Assembly: GCA_900759105.1 (NCBI GenBank)
Contig: CAAETY010000090.1
Coordinates: forward strand, 1-8,951
DNA from: Peptococcaceae bacterium
GTDB taxonomy: Bacteria; Bacillota; Peptococcia; Peptococcales; Peptococcaceae
DNA length: 8,951 nucleotides
Direction of reading: 5' to 3'
Part shown: piece by piece, positions 6,097-8,951 of the stretch
Position numbering within the stretch: position 1 is the stretch's first letter
Layout of the letters: the number at the start of each line of letters is the position of its first letter
Position numbers and translations under genes: made by a program
Notes under the pieces: generated by a model
Seen by the model: the letters and a program-made list of their open reading frames with translations, nothing else
Databases searched by the model: none
Told to the model about the DNA's origin: nothing

Positions 6097-8226
6097 TCAG
6101 ATACTACCAGCCAAAGTACTATGCCCCAATATTTCGTAAATCCTATCAGCGATTGCCTTTGCCAGCAGCGGGGGAACAGCATTGCCTATTTGTTGTCGAA
6201 TATACAGCTTTTGCCCTAAAAAGACAAACTTGTCATCGAAAGACTGAAGCCGTGCGGCCTCTCTGGGCGTTATTGCGCGATTCAAGAAAGGATGATTATT
6301 TGTCCCGTTTGATGATGCATCAAAACGAGTGTCGATCGTTGGTGACACGTCATCCCACTTCAGTCTTCCCCATGTTCCAGAAAATTGCTGCTTACCGACC
6401 ATGTCTGAGGGCAAGAATTCCTTTCCGCACTCAGGAGGAATCATGGAAAGCTTCTTTATTGCTATTTCTGCATGATTGGATGCCTTATGATTATAAAGCG
6501 CCTTACTACCCATCCGCATTTTTCGTTGATATGAACTCGTGGCATCGGTGGTATACGCCTGCACGAAATCACCTTCACCGGAATTCAGGTAAGCCAAATC
6601 ATATATAGCATCTCTGACAGTAACTTTTTCGGAACTTGTGGGCACAGGCAATGTTACTTTCTTGTGTTTGGAACAAATAAAAATTGCACGTTGTCTGGCT
6701 TGCGGAACACCGAAATCAGAAGCGTTCAGTACGCCGTAATCAACTTTATATCCCATATTAGTTACTTTCTCGATGATTTGATCTCTAAACCATCCTGCGG
6801 ATGTGGACAACAAAGCCTTTACGTTTTCAATAACAAATACTTCTGGGTTTATCGCTGCAACGATGTTTAGATACTCGTTAAATAAAAAATTCCGAGGATC
6901 GCTCAATCCGAGCTTTTTCCCTTTGAGTGAAAATCCTTGACATGGTGGTCCGCCAATAATCATATTAACGTGCTTTTCTCGACTTAATTTAATTACAGCT
7001 TTCTTGACTTCGTTATCGGTAATATCACCATGAACAATTTCCGTATCTGGCATATTGTATTTGAACGTTTCCAAGGCGTGCTCGTTAAAATCAAGCGCTA
7101 CTACAGTTTTAAAATGAATATTCTTTTCCATTCCGTAGGAAAAGCCACCCGCACCACTAAATAAATCTAAAATTCGGAACTCCTGCGCGGTGTTTTTTTG
7201 AATCATTCTATTTCTAATCAAAATTCTTTTGAACAATTCCTTTCCTCTAATCGTGGGCTTAAATAAATCGTATTCATTATCCGACCCATGATTTGCTTCA
7301 CCTAAAATTTCAAATTGATCGCTATTGTACTTATCAATGATTGTAATCGGAACACCCATGATTCCAGCGTAATCATACGGAATATCTGCGACACACCTTA
7401 CGTTTATTGCATCATATGTATCATAATGCGGGTATTCGGTTGGATCATACTTTTTGGTGAGAACAAGCTGTTTATGCCGTCTTTCAATGTCAAGATTTGT
7501 CAGCCACATTGCGTTTCCAAGACTTCTCCACTTTTGACCGCTTTCATCTACCCAGTATCGAGTTGCTCTGGGCTCAGAAGTCTGGGGAACACGAAATTTC
7601 ATATCACCGAACTGATATCCAGTCCATGCCTGATTGTTTTGAATTAACGGAAAAATTTCTTTATATGTTAGTGCATTTTGATTGCCAATCAGCAAAAAGC
7701 CCTTTTGGTATTTGATTAACAGTGCGATGAGTTCTTTGAATAGTGAAAACGGTGGATTGGTAACCACGATATCTGCGGCTTTTAGGTATTCAACACACTC
7801 AGGACTTCTAAAATCTCCATTGCCATAAAGATATTGGATGCGCTGATTTTTTGCCAAAAAGGACTCGATTTCTTTATCCGAAAATTGGCTTGCCTTTTCC
7901 GGAATTTTTTTCAAATCTAAAACATAGCCGTGTGTGTTAGACTTGTCTTCGTCACGATTTTCAAATAGACTTGTTTGAAACGAACCAGTGTCGGAAGTTA
8001 CATACGAAGTACAAATCAAACGCTTGAGACCAAGTACATTAAAGTTCCGAATAAAATATCGGCAGAAGTTTGACTTGAAAGGGTCGTCGCAATTGCATAA
8101 AACTGTTTTCTTATTGAAATGCTTCACATAATGACTAAGCTCTTTTTGGACAGTTTCATATGTGGTGTAGAATTCATCGTCCTTAGCATTTTTTGCCGTT
8201 TGAAGGTTACTGTTGTTATTTCCCAT
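6097..8226 (-). CDS. Fused EcoRI-type adenine-N6 + cytosine-5 DNA methyltransferase
   Basis: One uninterrupted 709-residue chain holds two DNA methyltransferases. Residues 1-340 resemble the EcoRI adenine methylase family, with DEFYTTYETVQKEL (17-30), CDDPFKSNFCRYF (46-58) and the catalytic motif NPPF (157-160). Residues 350-700 are a complete cytosine-5 enzyme: motif I DLFSGAGGFS (354-363), motif IV GGPPCQGFS with catalytic C429, motif VI ENV (467-469), motif VIII QARQRA (509-514), motif IX AITPREAARLQSF (651-663) and motif X QIGNAVPPLLAKA (679-691). The target-recognition segment lies around 520-645. Both parts look intact, so the protein should mark an adenine and a cytosine and protect host DNA. 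The ATG at 8226 has AGGAG (8235-8239) 8 nt upstream; the in-frame ATG at 8256 lacks one. The gene starts 33 nt after the small XRE regulator. The recognition sequence cannot be read from the protein. Confidence 0.93.
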   Translation of the reverse strand: MGNNNSNLQTAKNAKDDEFYTTYETVQKELSHYVKHFNKKTVLCNCDDPFKSNFCRYFIRNFNVLGLKRLICTSYVTSDTGSFQTSLFENRDEDKSNTHGYVLDLKKIPEKASQFSDKEIESFLAKNQRIQYLYGNGDFRSPECVEYLKAADIVVTNPPFSLFKELIALLIKYQKGFLLIGNQNALTYKEIFPLIQNNQAWTGYQFGDMKFRVPQTSEPRATRYWVDESGQKWRSLGNAMWLTNLDIERRHKQLVLTKKYDPTEYPHYDTYDAINVRCVADIPYDYAGIMGVPITIIDKYNSDQFEILGEANHGSDNEYDLFKPTIRGKELFKRILIRNRMIQKNTAQEFRILDLFSGAGGFSYGMEKNIHFKTVVALDFNEHALETFKYNMPDTEIVHGDITDNEVKKAVIKLSREKHVNMIIGGPPCQGFSLKGKKLGLSDPRNFLFNEYLNIVAAINPEVFVIENVKALLSTSAGWFRDQIIEKVTNMGYKVDYGVLNASDFGVPQARQRAIFICSKHKKVTLPVPTSSEKVTVRDAIYDLAYLNSGEGDFVQAYTTDATSSYQRKMRMGSKALYNHKASNHAEIAIKKLSMIPPECGKEFLPSDMVGKQQFSGTWGRLKWDDVSPTIDTRFDASSNGTNNHPFLNRAITPREAARLQSFDDKFVFLGQKLYIRQQIGNAVPPLLAKAIADRIYEILGHSTLAGSI

Positions 8227-8259
8227 GATACGCTCTCCTGCATATATTGGCGGCACAAA

Positions 8260-8457
8260 TCAATAGTAATCCACGATATCGTCAATCTTACAGTCGAGCA
8301 CGCCACATATTTTCACCAAAGTGTCCAATCGGACGTCTTCATTTTTCCCCATACGGGCCATTGCATTTGTGCTAATCTTTGAACGCCTGACCAACTCGGA
8401 TTTAAGCATATTTTTGTCTATTAGCATTTTCCAAAGCTTATTATAGTTTAGCGCCAT
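8260..8457 (-). CDS. Small XRE-family HTH regulator of the restriction-modification operon
   Basis: The 65-residue protein is almost entirely one Cro/CI-type helix-turn-helix domain (HTH_26-like). It begins ALNYNKLWKMLIDKNMLK, continues with the recognition region SELVRRSKISTNAMARMGK (34-52 approx.), and ends in the family's DTLVKICGVLDCKIDDIVD helix pair. Short regulators of this type often precede restriction-modification genes, where they time nuclease expression. The ATG at 8457 has GGAG (8466-8469) 8 nt upstream. The longer start at 8499 falls inside the predicted promoter spacer and can be excluded if that promoter is right. As first gene of the operon, next to palindromic sites over the promoter, it is probably autoregulatory. 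It could be a functional equivalent of a C protein, but no classical C-box is evident. Confidence 0.87.
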   Translation of the reverse strand: MALNYNKLWKMLIDKNMLKSELVRRSKISTNAMARMGKNEDVRLDTLVKICGVLDCKIDDIVDYY

Positions 8458-8484
8458 ATCAATTTCTCCAAACGGAAGTTCTGA

Positions 8485-8520
8485 ATAGTATATTACCAAA
8501 TTTACTATACCACAATGTGG
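8485..8520. promoter_or_regulatory. Candidate operators: two inverted repeats over the operon promoter
   Basis: CCACAATGTGG (8510-8520) is an exact palindrome with one central base and covers the -35 box. A second inverted repeat, ATAGTA (8485-8490) and TACTAT (8503-8508) with a 12-bp gap, brackets the -10 and spacer. Both are natural sites for the dimeric XRE regulator encoded immediately downstream. Binding is inferred from position and symmetry only. Confidence 0.5.
8487..8515 (-). promoter_or_regulatory. Promoter of the six-gene restriction/toxin-antitoxin operon
   Basis: On the minus strand there is a -10 TATACT (8487-8492, five of six consensus bases) and a -35 TTGTGG (8510-8515, weak after TTG) with 17 bp between them. 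Transcription would begin near 8480, about 23 nt before the regulator ATG. A poor -35 box is consistent with a promoter that depends on or is tuned by a regulator. Confidence 0.65.
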
Positions 8521-8669
8521 CAGGAAACTCCATAAAATATTGAGAATTTCAAGTGACCTGTGTTCAGAACTGCTATTTTGCGTAAAGTCACATTGTAATC
8601 TGACAGATATAAAGCGCCCGAAAAAGAAGTGGTATGCATCACTCTGAACAAAAGTACACGATATTGTAA
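8521..8669. other. Noncoding gap upstream of the operon promoter
   Basis: This 149-bp AT-rich stretch lies between the operon promoter and the stop of the right-edge gene. No open frame, clear terminator or RNA gene was found. GACAGATA and AAAGCGCCC occur here (8601-8620) and again, in minus-strand sequence, inside the neighbouring gene (about 8736-8775), though in a different order. This may be chance or a remnant of a duplication. Confidence 0.4.
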
Positions 8670-8951
8670 TTATCGCCCCTTCTTCACATCTTCCAATATT
8701 TGCAATTTTACGATAGGTTCACATTCTCGCAATAATCTATCTGTCACATGGTTCCACATAAAGGGGCGCTTTTCTTTGTCTTCAATAAACGAATCGGCTG
8801 AAAAATTGCACCGCAGCGCCATTAGGTTACTTAGCATCTGGCGATAGTATTTGTCTTTATCGGCAATAAACTGTCTATAATCTGGTCTTTCTCTCAGGGC
8901 ATGATATTTTCTTGTATCTACATCGCAAACAGTATAAAGGTATTCTTCCCC
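8670..8951 (-). CDS. C-terminal end of an unrecognised protein (start outside window)
   Basis: The minus-strand frame is open from the right edge to a TAA at 8670-8672, giving 93 residues without a credible internal start. It begins EEYLYTVCDVDTRKYHALRE and ends LQILEDVKKGR. The sequence is hydrophilic and mostly predicted helical, rich in charged and aromatic residues (YRQFIADKDKYYRQML and FMWNHVTDRLL), with no membrane segment. I do not recognise a family. It has natural coding character and runs in the same direction as the operon, but about 150 bp and a separate promoter divide them. It may belong to the host mobile element. A short overlapping frame on the other strand (8629-8847) looks like a shadow. 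Confidence 0.7.
   Translation of the reverse strand, partial: GEEYLYTVCDVDTRKYHALRERPDYRQFIADKDKYYRQMLSNLMALRCNFSADSFIEDKEKRPFMWNHVTDRLLRECEPIVKLQILEDVKKGR

Noticed and set aside
6084..6608. 174-codon frame on the + strand
   Set aside because: It lies wholly opposite the cytosine-5 methyltransferase domain, whose motifs IX and X are encoded there; no ribosome binding site or domain was seen.
7315..7647. 110-codon frame on the + strand
   Set aside because: It is antisense to the adenine methyltransferase domain and has no motif or start signal.
8260..8499. Longer 79-residue start for the small XRE regulator
   Set aside because: The start at 8499 falls between the -10 and -35 boxes, while 8457 has a well-placed GGAG and matches the usual domain boundary.

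Overview
The window looks like accessory DNA from a Gram-positive anaerobe of the Clostridia type, probably a gut commensal. The signs are a MOBP-type relaxase with the long basic C-terminal region common in Firmicutes conjugative elements, AGGAG-type ribosome binding sites with 7-9 nt spacing, and AT-rich sigma-A-like promoters. This taxonomic call is inference. The relaxase is visibly GC-richer than the rest, so the window appears to be a mobile-element backbone carrying a defence-type cargo.

Layout from left to right. (1) 1-1230, + strand: a relaxase cut by the left edge. (2) 1231-1444: noncoding, with a 22-nt direct repeat (first copy overlapping the relaxase stop) and a strong hairpin between convergent genes. 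(3) 1445-2716, - strand: an AAA_14/DUF4143 ATPase with its own promoter. Directly upstream of that promoter are four degenerate repeats at an exact 23-bp period (2778-2869). (4) 3007-8457, - strand: a compact six-gene operon. Its order of transcription is: small XRE regulator, a methyltransferase fusing an EcoRI-type adenine domain to a cytosine-5 domain, a degenerate two-motif LAGLIDADG-like protein, a small PD-(D/E)XK nuclease, an XRE-ImmA/IrrE metallopeptidase protein, and a DUF4411 PIN-domain protein. It starts at a promoter at 8487-8515 with palindromic operator candidates and ends in a 16-bp hairpin at 2956-3001. (5) 8521-8669: noncoding. (6) 8670-8951, - strand: the C-terminal end of an unrecognised gene cut by the right edge.

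The operon reads as a restriction-modification system joined to a toxin-antitoxin-like pair. The working model is inference. One polypeptide methylates both an adenine and a cytosine, which fits an asymmetric site needing one mark per strand. The LAGLIDADG-like protein has lost both catalytic acids and may serve as the DNA-reading subunit. The overlapping small PD-(D/E)XK protein would cut. The small XRE protein would control timing, and the ImmA/PIN pair would stabilise the cassette or act as a second defence layer. The fused methyltransferase with a LAGLIDADG-like plus PD-(D/E)XK pair is the most likely novel system here.
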